Assembly: GCA_027592485.1 (NCBI GenBank)
Contig: JAQCKL010000381.1
Span: 1-5,086 of the forward strand
Direction: 5' to 3'
DNA from: Cyanobacteriota bacterium
GTDB lineage: Bacteria; Cyanobacteriota; Cyanobacteriia; Phormidesmidales; Phormidesmidaceae
Length of the DNA: 5,086 bases
Shown: in pieces, positions 4,461 through 5,086 of the stretch
Layout of the letters: every line of letters starts with the position of its first letter
Numbering within the stretch: position 1 is the first letter of the stretch
Made by a program: the position numbers and the translations under genes
The notes under the pieces: model-generated
Databases searched by the model: none
Seen by the model: the letters and a program-made list of their open reading frames with translations, nothing else
What the model was told of the DNA's origin: nothing

Positions 4461-5086
4461 TTATTTGCCAACGTAAGCGGCCATCGGCTCCTTTAAGAAA
4501 CGAATATAGAGATGCTTGAAGGTGGAACGCACCACCCGAGGCAGGCCAAAATCAATCGGCATCATTTGGCTAGGTAATTGCCAATTTTGAATAACCAGGT
4601 CTTGGGGCTGTTGCAGGGGAAACGTAATGTCGCCCAGTTCTGGACAAAGCCCTAACCGCTGCGACTGGGCAATCGTTGGCACCTGGGCCGGATTGACTTG
4701 CAGAATATCAACTAGGGCACGGTCTAGGGCAAACACATCATGGGCAGCGCCGAGCACCCCTAAGGCTCTGGGTTCACCGCCACTGGGACCATTACCTTCA
4801 TGGCCGAGAATGCCATCCACAATGGTGAGTTGGGGGGCGATCGCCCGCGCTGTTTCCACCAGCATGGTGCCGAAGCGATCGCAATCTTTGCCCGCTTCCA
4901 TATGCCACCAAGCCTTCATCTTGCCCGGTACGCAACCAAACAGATTTTTGACCCCCAGGGTGAGGGTGAGCTGCATGTGAGACTTCACCTTCGGTAAATT
5001 GATCACCACATCGGCGTTCATATAGCAGTCGCCAATTGCATTAAGACATAAGCTAGAAGCATTTCCCATCTCCGGTGAGTGCCATG
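4461..5086 (-). CDS. DUF362-family protein, N-terminal part outside window
   Basis: The frame ends at TAA 4463-4461 and is open to the right edge. An ATG at 5069-5067 is possible, but five more in-frame codons (WHSPE) precede it within the window, and DUF362 proteins are normally 250-380 residues, so that ATG is probably internal and the start lies outside. Numbering from that Met, recognisable family blocks are VVINLPKVKSHMQ (21-33), TLGVKNLFGCVPGK (37-50), the metal-ligand-like WWHME (54-58), LTIVDGILGHEGNGPSGG (81-98) and VFALDRALVDIL. The biochemical role of the family is not established; many members are linked to iron-sulfur proteins, but no CxxCxxC ferredoxin motif is seen here and the protein ends without one. 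No membrane segment is evident. Two HIP1 octamers lie inside. It looks like intact host chromosome and has no evident link to the BREX genes. Confidence 0.8.
   Translation of the reverse strand, partial: WHSPEMGNASSLCLNAIGDCYMNADVVINLPKVKSHMQLTLTLGVKNLFGCVPGKMKAWWHMEAGKDCDRFGTMLVETARAIAPQLTIVDGILGHEGNGPSGGEPRALGVLGAAHDVFALDRALVDILQVNPAQVPTIAQSQRLGLCPELGDITFPLQQPQDLVIQNWQLPSQMMPIDFGLPRVVRSTFKHLYIRFLKEPMAAYVGK

Noticed and set aside
4627..4997. Plus-strand open frames of 117 and 65 codons
   Set aside because: Both are antisense to the well-conserved DUF362 gene and have no family character.

Overview
The window looks like cyanobacterial chromosome. It holds six copies of the HIP1 octamer GCGATCGC (starting at 6, 1888, 2076, 2487, 4837 and 4875), an overall composition near 50% GC, a DUF362 protein of a kind common in cyanobacteria, and a GGGG/CCCC-rich palindromic repeat of a type scattered through many cyanobacterial genomes. 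The genus cannot be fixed from this.

Left part (1-2725, minus strand): the first two genes of what I read as a type 3 BREX phage-defence operon. brxF (2255-2725, complete, 156 codons) comes first, followed after 50 nt by brxC (1-2204, first 734 codons, running off the left edge). brxF then brxC is the start of the published type 3 order (brxF, brxC, pglXI, brxHII, pglZ, brxA), so the methyltransferase, helicase, PglZ and BrxA genes would be expected beyond the left edge. BrxC has intact Walker A and Walker B motifs. BrxF keeps its family signature near the C terminus but has no recognisable Walker A.

Middle part (2726-4460): about 1.7 kb without an intact gene. Reading along the plus strand it holds: the brxF upstream region with a short direct repeat and palindromes; a fused, deleted and frameshifted umuD-umuC remnant (3054-about 3456); a tRNA-like T-arm and acceptor fragment (3581-3605); a 53-codon frame resembling the tail of a transposase (3656-3817); several inverted repeats; the 3' half of a tRNA-Ser with anticodon UGA (4084-4139); a long imperfect hairpin (4227-4283); and a cyanobacterial palindromic repeat (4388-4428). 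This is the kind of debris seen at the edge of an integrated or decayed genomic island.

Right part (4461-5086, minus strand): the C-terminal 207 or so residues of a DUF362-family protein whose start lies beyond the right edge. It is well conserved, has two HIP1 sites and looks like ordinary host chromosome.

The most useful reading of the window is a BREX type 3 defence module sitting beside a scar of mobile-element and tRNA fragments. Its most unusual single element is a BrxF that appears to lack the P-loop for which the family is named.
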